DNA from: Thermus islandicus DSM 21543 | GTDB taxonomy: Bacteria; Deinococcota; Deinococci; Deinococcales; Thermaceae | Assembly (NCBI RefSeq): GCF_000421625.1 | Contig: NZ_ATXJ01000002.1 | Coordinates: 206,027 to 270,026 of the forward strand | Length of the DNA stretch: 64,000 nt | Reading direction: 5' to 3' | In this document: positions 56,637 to 64,000 of the stretch, piece by piece | Layout: every line of letters begins with the position of its first letter | Position numbering within the stretch: position 1 is the stretch's first letter | Program-made: the position numbers and the translations under genes | The notes under the pieces: model-generated | Told to the model about the DNA's origin: nothing | Seen by the model: the letters and a program-made list of their open reading frames with translations, nothing else | The model's database searches: none

Positions 56637-58156
56637 AGGGCGGGCCTTTGGGCGCTTTTGGGCAGGCTTTCCCCCTGGAGGAAGCGGAGGGCGTAAAGCC
56701 GGGCAAGCTCCCCGTAGGGCTCCTTGCCCAGGGCCTCGAGGGCGTAGACGCTAAGGGCGTCCGCCAGGCGCCTTAGGGCCTCCTTGGCGTACCACGGGCC
56801 TTCCTCCCGGAGGCGGGCCAGGGCCTTCTCCGCCGCCCCCAGGGCCAGGGGATGGTCCCGAAGCATCTCCAGGAAAGGCTCGTGGGCCCCCTTCTTGGCG
56901 AGGGCTTCCAGCATGTCCAGGGCCTGCACGTTGGCCGGGCCCTCCCAAATGGGGGTGATGAGGGCTTCCCGGTGGAAGCGGGCCACGCCGTAGTCCTCCA
57001 AGAAGCCCAGGCCCCCAAAGAGCTCCATGGCGAGGACGGTGAGGGCGGCGGCGTGCTCGGCGGTGCGCCCCTTGGCCAGGTGGGAGAGGAGGCGGGCCAG
57101 GTGGTAGGCCTCGGAGTAGGGGGGCGTTTCCTGCCAGACCCGGTCAAACCCGGCCACGGCCAGGAAGGCCAGGGCCGTGCCCCCCACCTGCCTCAGGCGC
57201 ATCTCCAGGAGGTCGTGCTGCACCAGGTCGTGGTCCAAAAGCCTCCGGCCGAAGGCACTGCGGCGGCGCACCCGGAAGAGGGCCTCGAGGTGGGCCTTCT
57301 TGGCGAGGCCCATGGCCGCCACGGCGTTGGCCAGGCGGGCCACGGTGAGGGTTTCCAGGGTATAGTAGATCCCCTCCTCCGGCTTCCCGATGAGGTAGGC
57401 AAGGCTTTCCTCAAGCTCCACCTCCCCCGAGGGCACGGCCCTGGTGGCCAGCTTTTCCTTGAAGCGCCGCACCCGGAAGTTGAGCCTGCCCTCCGCCTCC
57501 CGGGGCAGGAGGAAAAGGGCGAGCCCTTTGGGCCCCGGGGGTGCTCCCTCGGGCCTGGCCGTGACCAGAGCGTAGTCGGCGAGGCCCGCCCCCGAGGCGA
57601 AGTACTTGTCTCCCTGGTAAAGCCGGTGGGCCTCCCCCTCCCGCCGGGCCAGGGTGCGGTTCGCCCCCAGGTCGCTACCTCCTTGAATCTCTGTCATCCA
57701 GGTAGCCCCAAAGGCCTTCCCGTAAAGGAGCTCCCGCTTCACCGCTTCCCGCTCCGGAGCGTACTTGTGAAGGGCGTAGGCCACCTGGTGGGTGATGGTG
57801 AGGATGCAGTACAGCCCCCCATCGGCCAAAAGGTAGCCTAGGGCGTAGTGCAGGGGCCAGCCCCGCCCCTCGTAGGCGGGGCGGACCATGGGGCGGAGCT
57901 TTTCCAAAAGGGCCCTCTCCGCCGGGGAGAGCAGGGCCCGGTCTATGCGGTTCCCGTCCAGGTCGTGCATCAGGAGGCGGGGAGGGGAGAGGGCGTCCAC
58001 GTGGTGGGCCACCTCCAGGACCTCCTCCCCCACCAGCCTCCCAAAGGCGGAAAGCTCCTCCTGGGGAAGGCCCGGGGCGAAGGCGTCCAGGATGGCCCTC
58101 AGGTCCGGGTCCAAGGCGTAGTGGTCCTGGCCGTGGCTGTAGAGGATCCCCTGCAT
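56621..58156 (-). CDS. AidB-like acyl-CoA dehydrogenase
   Basis: 511 residues from ATG 58156 behind GGGGGTCAGG; the longer frame from 58228 runs through the promoter. AidB-type motifs are GATWMTEIQGGSDLGANRTLA (AidB has MTEKQGGSD) and ALITPIWEGPANVQALDML (AidB IPLIWEGSGN). The E. coli protein is a flavoprotein of the adaptive response to alkylation with DNA-binding ability; whether this one protects DNA is inference. It is divergent from a MarR-MFS pair. Confidence 0.88.
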   Translation of the reverse strand: MQGILYSHGQDHYALDPDLRAILDAFAPGLPQEELSAFGRLVGEEVLEVAHHVDALSPPRLLMHDLDGNRIDRALLSPAERALLEKLRPMVRPAYEGRGWPLHYALGYLLADGGLYCILTITHQVAYALHKYAPEREAVKRELLYGKAFGATWMTEIQGGSDLGANRTLARREGEAHRLYQGDKYFASGAGLADYALVTARPEGAPPGPKGLALFLLPREAEGRLNFRVRRFKEKLATRAVPSGEVELEESLAYLIGKPEEGIYYTLETLTVARLANAVAAMGLAKKAHLEALFRVRRRSAFGRRLLDHDLVQHDLLEMRLRQVGGTALAFLAVAGFDRVWQETPPYSEAYHLARLLSHLAKGRTAEHAAALTVLAMELFGGLGFLEDYGVARFHREALITPIWEGPANVQALDMLEALAKKGAHEPFLEMLRDHPLALGAAEKALARLREEGPWYAKEALRRLADALSVYALEALGKEPYGELARLYALRFLQGESLPKSAQRPALYDPW

Positions 58157-58235
58157 CCTGACCCCCTTTCCCCGGAGGCTACGGGGCCCCAGGCCCTTTG
58201 TCAAGGGGGGATGTGTGGGATAGTTCACGATGAAA

Positions 58236-58255
58236 ATATTAGGCCTTGGTAAAAT
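58236..58255. promoter_or_regulatory. Divergent -10 boxes between the AidB-like gene and the MarR gene
   Basis: On the plus strand TAAAAT (58250-58255) lies seven bases before GTG 58262, a leaderless start. On the minus strand TAATAT (58241-58236) serves the AidB-like gene, followed downstream by TTCA-N3-TGAA (58224-58234), a possible operator for the adjacent MarR protein. -35 boxes are weak. Confidence 0.5.
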
Positions 58256-58261
58256 GCCCCG

Positions 58262-58666
58262 GTGGTCTGGGCCCTGCTCGCCCGAATCTGGCGGCTCCAG
58301 CGCGCCCTACGGGAGGAGGTGGCGCCGGGGCTTGCCCGGCTTGGGCTCTCCGGGCTTGACCCCTGGCTCCTGAGCGTCCTCCGCAGCTACCCCCATCCCA
58401 TGGGGGCCGCCCGGGCCATGGGCCTCCCCCCGCCCACGGTGAGCCACATGCTGCGGCGCCTCGAGGCCGAGGGTTTTCTCCGGCGGAGCCTGGACCCCAA
58501 GGACCTCCGCCGCTACCGCCTGGAGCTCACCCCTAAGGGCGAGCAGGCCCTGCGGGAGGCGGAGCGCCTCCTGGAGGAGGCCTTGGCCCGGCGCCTGGCC
58601 AGGCTATCGGAGGAGGAGCAGGCGCTTTTGGCGCGGCTGCTTTCCCGGTTGGAGGGAGAAGCATGA
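58262..58666 (+). CDS. MarR-family regulator of the MFS transporter
   Basis: 134 residues from GTG 58262. Winged-helix: SYPHPMGAARAMGLPPPTVSHMLRRLEAEGFLRRSLDPKDLRRYRLELTPKGEQALREAERLLEEALARRLARL, with the DPKDxRR wing. It overlaps the transporter start (ATGA) and is read first, an arrangement typical of local repressors of drug exporters. Confidence 0.9.
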   Translation: MVWALLARIWRLQRALREEVAPGLARLGLSGLDPWLLSVLRSYPHPMGAARAMGLPPPTVSHMLRRLEAEGFLRRSLDPKDLRRYRLELTPKGEQALREAERLLEEALARRLARLSEEEQALLARLLSRLEGEA

Positions 58667-60711
58667 GGGAACCTACACCGCAAGAGGTCCGCTTTACCAT
58701 GGTAGGCGTTCTGCTCGGCCTGTTCTTGGCCGCCCTGGACCAGACCATCGTCTCCACCGCCATGCCCCGCATCGTGGGGGAGCTCCGGGGGGCGGAGTAC
58801 TACGCCTGGGTTACCACCAGCTACCTCCTGGCCTCCACCGTTTCCGCGCCCGTCTTCGGCCGCCTCACCGAGCTCTTCTCCCGGAAGAGCATCCTCCTCA
58901 CGGCCGTGGTCCTCTTTCTCCTGGGCTCGGCCCTCTCGGGCCTCTCCCAGAACATGGCCCAGCTCATCCTCTTCCGGGGGCTCCAGGGCCTCGGGGGTGG
59001 GGCCCTCTTCGCCCTGGCCCTCACCACCATCGCCGTGCTCTTTCCCCCTAGGGAGCGGGGGAAGCTCGCCGGGGTCTTTGGGGCCATGTTCGGCCTCTCC
59101 TCGGCGGTGGGGCCTTGGCTCGGCGGCCTCCTCACCGACCACCTCTCCTGGCGCTGGGTCTTTTACATCAACATGCCCGTGGGGGCGGTGGCCCTTTGGT
59201 TCATCCTCCGCTATATGCCGAGGCTCTCCCCGGGGCACCGGGAGCGCTTTGACTTCTTGGGGGCCCTCCTTTTGGCGGGCTGGGCGGTGCCCCTCATGCT
59301 CGCCTTCTCCTGGGGCGGCAGCACCTACCCCTGGGGAAGCCCCGAGATCCTGGGCCTCTTCGCCCTGGCGGCCCTGGGCCTTTTCCTCTGGGTGTGGGCC
59401 GAGCTTCGGGTGAAGCACCCGCTTTTTGACCTCTCCGTCTTCCGCATCCCCACCTTCACCTACGCCGCTTTGGCCTCCTTCTTCTACGGGCCCGCCTTCT
59501 TGGGGACCGTGGCCTTCCTTCCCCTCTACCTGCAGGTGGTGAAGGGGGTTTCGGCGAGCCAGAGCGGGGTCACGGTCCTCCCCCTTACCCTTGGGGTGGT
59601 GCTGGGGAGCGTGGGGGCGGGGCAGGCCGCCGCCCGGCTCGGCCGCTACAAGGCCCTTCTCCTGGGGAGCGCCCTCTTCCTCCTCGCCCTATTTCTGGTC
59701 TTTCACCTCGTGCTGCGGGTGGACACCCCCTTGTGGCTCGCCGTGGGCCTCTTCTTCCTGAGCGGCCTGGGGCTTGGGCCGGCCCAGAGCCTCCTCAACG
59801 TGGCCGCCCAGAACGACGTGCCCATGGCCCGCATCGGGAGCGCCACCAGCGCGGTGCAGTTCATGCGCCAGATCGGCTCCACCATGGGCATCGCCCTCCT
59901 TGGGACGGTGCTCGCGGGTAGCCTCACGGGCCACCTGGCCCAGGCCTTCCCCGGCGGCGCCTCCGCCCCCGCCATGGCCCGCAGCGGGGAGGGGATGGCC
60001 CTGGACCTGGACCGGGAGTTCGCCCGCCTCGAGGACCTCCTCGTCCGCGCCCTAAAGGGGGACGAGGCCGCCTATGGAGCCTTGGTGCAGGACCCCGCGC
60101 TCCCCAAGGCCTTCCTCAAGGACCTGACCCCGGGGGGCCTTCCCGCCCGGTTTGCCCACCTCGAGGCGCTCGCCGTGCGGGCCCTTCGGGGGGACGAGGC
60201 CGCCTACCGGGCCCTGATGGCCGACCCCAAGGTGCCTCAGGCCCTCAAGGCTAGGATCCCCCCAGGGGGCCTGAGGCAGGGCACCCTGGCCCTCCTGGAG
60301 CGGGCCCTTTCCGGGGATCCTGAGGCAAGGGCAGCCCTTCGCGCCTCCCCCTTCCTGGACGCCAGGCTCAAGGCCCTCCTGGAGAGCCCGCCCCCACCCG
60401 CCCTCCAGGGCCAGGTGCTCCGCCAGGTGGAGGCGGCCCTGGCCCGGGCCGAGCCCGAGGCCGAGCGGGCCCTGCTTCGGGCCCTGGACCAAGCGAAGGC
60501 CAAGGCCCTGGACGAGGTGCCGAGGCGGGCGGTGGAGGGGCTGGAGAGGACCAAGGCCCGGCTCAAGGAGGCCCTCAGCCTGGGCATCACCGAGGCCCTG
60601 CGGAGGATCTTCCTCTATAACGCGCTCTTCGTCGCCTTGGCCCTGGCCTTCCTGCTCCTCCTTCCCGACCGGGAGCTCAAGGGGAGGCCCGCCCCGGGGA
60701 CGGTAGAGTAG
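58663..60711 (+). CDS. MFS drug:H+ antiporter, DHA2/QacA type, with tandem-repeat loop domain
   Basis: 682 residues. Fourteen helices are expected; TM1 contains FLAALDQTIVSTAMPRIVGEL (motif D1-like), and motif A/C segments GRLTELFSRKSILL and GLSSAVGPWLGGLLTDHLSWRWVFYINMPVG are present. Between TM13 (~405-420) and TM14 (~650-668) lies a hydrophilic insert of about 220 residues. Inside it, three related units of ~42 residues occur at 456-498, 500-541 and 542-584 (core LxxLxxRALxGDxxAxxAL). In QacA this loop is extracytoplasmic and short. The exporter should be proton-driven and inducible by MarR release. Confidence 0.9.
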   Translation: MREPTPQEVRFTMVGVLLGLFLAALDQTIVSTAMPRIVGELRGAEYYAWVTTSYLLASTVSAPVFGRLTELFSRKSILLTAVVLFLLGSALSGLSQNMAQLILFRGLQGLGGGALFALALTTIAVLFPPRERGKLAGVFGAMFGLSSAVGPWLGGLLTDHLSWRWVFYINMPVGAVALWFILRYMPRLSPGHRERFDFLGALLLAGWAVPLMLAFSWGGSTYPWGSPEILGLFALAALGLFLWVWAELRVKHPLFDLSVFRIPTFTYAALASFFYGPAFLGTVAFLPLYLQVVKGVSASQSGVTVLPLTLGVVLGSVGAGQAAARLGRYKALLLGSALFLLALFLVFHLVLRVDTPLWLAVGLFFLSGLGLGPAQSLLNVAAQNDVPMARIGSATSAVQFMRQIGSTMGIALLGTVLAGSLTGHLAQAFPGGASAPAMARSGEGMALDLDREFARLEDLLVRALKGDEAAYGALVQDPALPKAFLKDLTPGGLPARFAHLEALAVRALRGDEAAYRALMADPKVPQALKARIPPGGLRQGTLALLERALSGDPEARAALRASPFLDARLKALLESPPPPALQGQVLRQVEAALARAEPEAERALLRALDQAKAKALDEVPRRAVEGLERTKARLKEALSLGITEALRRIFLYNALFVALALAFLLLLPDRELKGRPAPGTVE

Positions 60712-60715
60712 GGAG

Positions 60716-62209
60716 GTGTGGGCTGGCCTCTACCTGCGCGTCGGGGAGGGCCTCTCCGAGGAGGCGAACCGGAGGGCCCTGGCCCTGGCCGAGGCCCTCC
60801 TCCAGGACCCTCCTCCCGGCCTCCTGGACGCGGTCCCGGCCTACGGCACCCTTTACCTGGAGTACGACCCCAGGCGGCTTTCCCAGGGCAGGCTCCTCCG
60901 CCTCCTGAACCTCCTGAAGGCCCGGCCTCCTGAGGGCGTGGGGGAGGGGAGGGTGGTGGAGATCCCCGTGCGCTACGACGGCGAGGACCTCCTCGAGGCG
61001 GCGGGGAGAGCGGGGCTCTCGGTGGAGGCCGTCAAGGCCCTCCACCAGAAGCCCCTCTATCGGGTCTACGCCCTGGGCTTCACCCCGGGCTTCCCCTTCA
61101 TGGCCCCCGTGGAGCCCCCCTTGCGCCTTCCCAGGAGGCCCCATCCCAGGCCTAGGGTGCCTGCCCACAGCGTGGCCGTGGCCGGACCGCAAACGGGGAT
61201 CTACCCCTTGCCCTCCCCCGGGGGATGGAACCTCCTGGGGACGAGCCTGGTGGCGGTCTACGACCCCCACCGCCCCGAGCCCTTTCTCCTCCGCCCGGGG
61301 GACCGGGTGCGCTTTCGGGAGGCGGAGGGGACCCCTCCGCCAGAGCCTGCCCCCTTGGAGCTCCTTCCGGAGGCGCCCCGGCTTCCCGCCTTGCGGGTGG
61401 AAGAGGCGGGGCTTCTGGACCTGGTGGTGGACGGGGGGCGGTTCCTCGCGGGGCATCTCGGCCTTGCCCGCTCGGGGCCCCTGGACCCTTACTCCGCCCG
61501 GGTGGCCAACGGGCTGGTGGGCAACCCCCTTGAGGCTCCCCTCCTGGAGGTCTCCTTCCGGGGCCCCGTCCTCACCGCCCTACGCCCCCTGGTGGCGGCC
61601 CTGGCGGGGTACGGCCTGGTGGGGTTTTTGGAGGGCGAGGAGGTACCCCCGGGGCGGAGCTTCCTCTGGCCCCGGGGAAAGGCCCTTCGCTTCTTGCCTA
61701 AGGGGAGGGGAGCCCGGGTGTACCTGGCGGTGGCGGGGGGCCTCGAGGCCCGCCCCTTCTTTGGCTCCGCCTCTCCGGACCTGCGGGGCCGGATTGGGCG
61801 GCCTCTTAACGCCGGGGACGTCCTGGGCCTGGGCGCCGAGGGAAGGGCCCGCCCGGGGTGGACCTTTGCCCTGCCTCCTTTGCCCGAGCGGTTCCGCCTC
61901 CGCCTCCTGCCCGGGCCCCAGTTCACGAAGGAGGCCTTTCGGGCCCTGCGCTCTGGGGTCTTCCGCGTGGCCCGGGCCGACCGGATAGGCCTGGAGTTAT
62001 GGGGCCTCGAGGTTCCGGGAGGGGAAGGGCTTTCCGAGCCCACGCCCCTTGGGGGGGTCCAGGTGCCCCCCTCGGGGCGGCCTTTGGTTCTTCTTCCCGA
62101 TAAGGGGAGTTTGGGAGGGTACGCCAAGCCCGCGTTGGTGGACCCTCGGGATGGCTGGCTCTTGGGGCAGGCCTGGCCTGGGGCCGAGATCATGTTCACG
62201 AGCGCATAA
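60716..62209 (+). CDS. 5-oxoprolinase subunits B and C fused (PxpB-PxpC / KipI-KipA)
   Basis: 497 residues from GTG 60716, five bases after the MFS stop; the start is inferred from homology because the SD (GGGAGG) touches it. Residues 1-~205 are the KipI/PxpB part (YGTLYLEYDPRR, YALGFTPGFPFM, HSVAVAGPQTGIYPLPSPGGWNLLG). Residues ~225-497 are the KipA/PxpC part (GHLGLARSGPLDPYSARVANGLVGNPLEAPLLEV, IGLELWG, LVLLPDKGSLGGYAKPALV). With PxpA the complex would hydrolyse 5-oxoproline using ATP. PxpA is not in the window. Confidence 0.9.
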   Translation: MWAGLYLRVGEGLSEEANRRALALAEALLQDPPPGLLDAVPAYGTLYLEYDPRRLSQGRLLRLLNLLKARPPEGVGEGRVVEIPVRYDGEDLLEAAGRAGLSVEAVKALHQKPLYRVYALGFTPGFPFMAPVEPPLRLPRRPHPRPRVPAHSVAVAGPQTGIYPLPSPGGWNLLGTSLVAVYDPHRPEPFLLRPGDRVRFREAEGTPPPEPAPLELLPEAPRLPALRVEEAGLLDLVVDGGRFLAGHLGLARSGPLDPYSARVANGLVGNPLEAPLLEVSFRGPVLTALRPLVAALAGYGLVGFLEGEEVPPGRSFLWPRGKALRFLPKGRGARVYLAVAGGLEARPFFGSASPDLRGRIGRPLNAGDVLGLGAEGRARPGWTFALPPLPERFRLRLLPGPQFTKEAFRALRSGVFRVARADRIGLELWGLEVPGGEGLSEPTPLGGVQVPPSGRPLVLLPDKGSLGGYAKPALVDPRDGWLLGQAWPGAEIMFTSA

Positions 62210-62218
62210 AATCGTGAA
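62195..62218. repeat. Inverted repeat TTCACGA-N10-TCGTGAA at the end of the pxpBC gene
   Basis: Seven-base arms (62195-62201 and 62212-62218) with ten bases between. The left arm is inside the last codons of the fusion gene. TCGTGAA recurs at 63565-63571 and TTCACGA at 58224-58230. No T-run follows, so it is not an obvious terminator. Confidence 0.45.
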
Positions 62219-62266
62219 GAAATGCACAAAAGGACCCCTAGGGTACCCCCGGGAGGGGAGGTGCGG

Positions 62267-63469
62267 TTAAAGCCCCTCCACCACCATGGCGATGCCCTGG
62301 CCCACCCCGATGCACATGGTGGCGAGGCCGAACTGGACCTTTCTCCGCCTCATCTCGTGGACCAGGGTGGTGAGGATCCGGGCCCCCGAGGCTCCCAAGG
62401 GGTGGCCCAGGGCGATGGCCCCCCCGTTGGGGTTGAGCCTGGGGTCCTCCATGGAAAGGCCCCACTCCCGGAGCACGGCCAGGCTCTGTGCGGCGAAGGC
62501 CTCGTTGAGCTCAATGAGGCCGAGGTCCTGTAGGCTTAGCCCCGCTCGCTGAAGCGCCTTCCTGGTGGCGGGCACCGGGCCGATGCCCATGATCCTAGGG
62601 GGCACCCCGGCCACGGCGATGGCGCGGATGCGGGCCAAGGGCTTCAGGCCGTGGGCCTTGGCGTAGTCGTCGGAAACGAGGAGCACCGCCGCCGCCCCGT
62701 CGTTTAGGGGGCTAGCGTTCCCCGCGGTCACCGTGCCTCCCTCGCGGAAGACGGGCTTTAGGCTCAAGAGCTTCTCCAGGGAGGTGTCCCGCCTTGGGCC
62801 CTCGTCCACCTCCACCCAGGCCTCCTCCTTCCCCCGCTTGACCGGCACCGGGACCACCTCGTCAAGGAAGCGCCCCTCGTCCCAGGCCCGCACCGCCTTC
62901 TGATGGGAGAGGAGGGCGAAGCGGTCCTGCTCTTCCCGGCCGATCCCGTACATCTCCGCCAGGTTCTCGGCGGTTTCCCCCATGCTCTCCGTGCCGTAGA
63001 GGGCCTGCATCCTGGGGTTGACGAAGCGCCAGCCCAACGTGGTGTCGTACATGACGAGGTTCCCGGTGGGAAAGCCCTTTTCGGGCTTGGGGAGGGCGTA
63101 GGGGGCGCGGGACATGGACTCCACGCCGCTAGCGATGTAGACCTGGCCTTCGCCGGCCCAGAGGCTCCTTGCGGCCTGGGCCACGGCCTCGAGGCCGGAG
63201 CCGCAGAGGCGGTTCACGGTGCACCCCGCCACCTCCACGGGGAAGCCCGCGAGGAGGAGGGCCATGCGGGCCACGTTGCGGTTGTCCTCTCCGGCTTGGT
63301 TGGCGCAGCCGGCGTAGACGTCCTCCACCTCCTCCTTGGGGACGCCTGAGCGCTCCATGAGGGCGGCGAGGGCGTGGGCCAGGAGGTCGTCGGGGCGCAC
63401 CGAGGCCAGCGCCCCCCCGTGCTTGCCGATGGGGGTTCTCACCGCTTCCACGATCCAGGCTTCGGGCAT
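62267..63469 (-). CDS. Acetyl-CoA C-acyltransferase (thiolase)
   Basis: 400 residues. Active sites: Cys89 (NRLCGSG), His356 (GHPLGASGAR) and Cys386 (MCIGVGQG). The sub-pattern (GVPPRIMGIGPVPATRKAL) resembles 3-oxoadipyl-CoA or degradative 3-ketoacyl-CoA thiolases. It cleaves 3-ketoacyl-CoA to acetyl-CoA and a shorter acyl-CoA, completing beta-oxidation. SD AAGGAGG precedes ATG 63469, and an operator-like repeat lies at its transcript start. Confidence 0.94.
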   Translation of the reverse strand: MPEAWIVEAVRTPIGKHGGALASVRPDDLLAHALAALMERSGVPKEEVEDVYAGCANQAGEDNRNVARMALLLAGFPVEVAGCTVNRLCGSGLEAVAQAARSLWAGEGQVYIASGVESMSRAPYALPKPEKGFPTGNLVMYDTTLGWRFVNPRMQALYGTESMGETAENLAEMYGIGREEQDRFALLSHQKAVRAWDEGRFLDEVVPVPVKRGKEEAWVEVDEGPRRDTSLEKLLSLKPVFREGGTVTAGNASPLNDGAAAVLLVSDDYAKAHGLKPLARIRAIAVAGVPPRIMGIGPVPATRKALQRAGLSLQDLGLIELNEAFAAQSLAVLREWGLSMEDPRLNPNGGAIALGHPLGASGARILTTLVHEMRRRKVQFGLATMCIGVGQGIAMVVEGL

Positions 63470-63479
63470 GGGTCCTCCT

Positions 63480-63527
63480 TACCAAACGGTCGGTAGTAGC
63501 CTAGCGCGGCAGGGTAGGGCGGGTCAA
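63480..63527 (-). promoter_or_regulatory. Promoter and operator-like repeat of the thiolase gene
   Basis: Minus-strand TTGACC (63527-63522), an 18-base spacer and TAGGCT (63503-63498), with the start near 63491. An imperfect palindrome at 63480-63495 (minus TACCGACC/GTTTGGTA, six of eight positions symmetric) covers the start, in the style of TetR-family fatty-acid regulators. Confidence 0.55.
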
Positions 63528-63576
63528 GGGGTGTTGGGGAGAGAAATAGCACAAATGTGCATAATCGTGAAATAAA

Positions 63577-64000
63577 TTACAAGCAAACCAAAGCCCGCCC
63601 CGCGGTGCCATATGGTCGCCAGCTGAGGGTGGTGGCCACGGGGAGGTCCGGGTTCACCCGGAGGAGGACCCGGGCTACCCGCAGGAGGTCGCCCTCGGAA
63701 TCCAACACCACCCAAGGGGCCTTCTCCCGAAGCGTTCCCAGGGCTTCTTCCGTCTTCACTGGGCCGTTCCAGAGCACCTCCTCGGGGCCAAACCCTGCCC
63801 GGTAGGCCCGGAGGATCTCCCCCAGGGAGACGGCCTCGGCTCCCAGGCCCAGGGCGCGCAGGCGGCGTAGGAGGCCCAGACGGGGGTTGGCCTTGAGGGC
63901 GTAAAAGAGCCTGGCCTCGGGGAAGGCTTGCCTGAGCCTCTTTACCTGGGCGGCGATGCGGGTCCAGTCGTAAGCGTAGAACGGGGTGGGAAAGCGCCCT
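63577..64000 (-). pseudogene. lysA: Frameshifted, 3'-truncated lysA (diaminopimelate decarboxylase) remnant
   Basis: Reading down from the window edge: FPTPFYAYDWTRIAAQVKRL, the PLP lysine segment FYALKANPRLGLLRRL, GLGAEAVSLGE, VLWNGPVKTEEAL, VVLDSEGDLLRVARVLLRVNPDLPVAT. At 63628-63633 one C is missing, after which the original frame ends in a short tail and TAA at 63577. In the shifted frame the family sequence continues (HPQLATIWHRGAGFGLL) to 63581, then turns into AT-rich non-coding DNA. The C-terminal two thirds, with the substrate-binding barrel, are absent. It cannot be a working decarboxylase. Confidence 0.8.

Noticed and set aside
62227..62255. GGGTACCC/CCCCT...AGGGG structure as a bidirectional terminator
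   Set aside because: Pairing is interrupted and only one side has a short T-run; not convincing.

Overview
The window is a stretch of a Thermus chromosome (phylum Deinococcota). The support is very high G+C with strong GC at third codon positions, tight overlapping operons, many promoters whose -10 box lies 6-8 bases before the start codon (leaderless mRNA, common in Thermus), and close resemblance of several proteins (V/A-type ATPase subunits G-I-L-E-C-F-A-B-D, family-5 uracil-DNA glycosylase, M29 aminopeptidase T, PolX, RlmO) to what I remember of T. thermophilus. The match is near but not identical, so I do not name a species. I see no tRNA, rRNA, CRISPR array, insertion sequence or prophage.

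Layout. 1-5.0 kb (minus): metallo-beta-lactamase-fold hydrolase, Ser/Thr kinase, acyl-CoA synthetase and a TPR/glycoside-hydrolase-like secreted protein, with overlaps or very short gaps. 5.0-6.8 kb (minus): two small unknowns and the rRNA methyltransferase rlmO. 6.9-15.3 kb (plus): the complete nine-gene V/A-type ATP synthase operon, closed by a terminator. 15.3-26.1 kb (minus): a MarR-controlled efflux operon (MarR, two TolC-like proteins, lipoprotein adaptor, RND pump), then an alpha/beta hydrolase and aconitase, almost all overlapping or abutting. 26.1-27.9 kb (plus): CNNM/CorC-like membrane protein and cytidine deaminase. 27.9-31.3 kb (minus): a large membrane protein of unknown role, a DapA/HOGA-type aldolase and a LEA14-like lipoprotein. 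31.4-35.8 kb (minus): a multi-GAF/PAS histidine kinase with a single-domain response regulator, and an orphan Tat-exported TRAP substrate-binding protein.

35.9-41.6 kb: acyl-CoA dehydrogenase with both ETF subunits (electron transfer from fatty/branched acyl-CoA oxidation), a small coiled-coil membrane protein, an acyl-CoA carboxyltransferase and a uracil-DNA glycosylase. 41.6-50.5 kb: PolX, a small HTH protein, a 45-aa membrane peptide, aminopeptidase T, LepA with an overlapping histidine kinase, serine dehydratase beta subunit, galactokinase, and an orphan zinc/manganese-binding lipoprotein-like protein under a likely metal-responsive operator. 50.5-58.2 kb: a structured leader, a secreted YbjN/membrane/secreted trio of unknown role, a class-III aminotransferase coupled to a COG3044-type ATPase, and an AidB-like acyl-CoA dehydrogenase. 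58.2-64 kb: a MarR-MFS pair whose transporter carries a tandem-repeat domain, a fused PxpB-PxpC 5-oxoprolinase protein, a thiolase, and a frameshifted, 3'-truncated remnant of lysA at the window edge.

The most unusual items are the MFS transporter with three ~42-residue repeats in its last extracytoplasmic loop, the cysteine-cluster GAF histidine kinase, the RND pump with an extra hydrophobic pair in its central linker, the tandem-GA hairpin before the YbjN gene, a dispersed intergenic repeat, the leaderless 45-aa membrane peptide, and the lysA relic.
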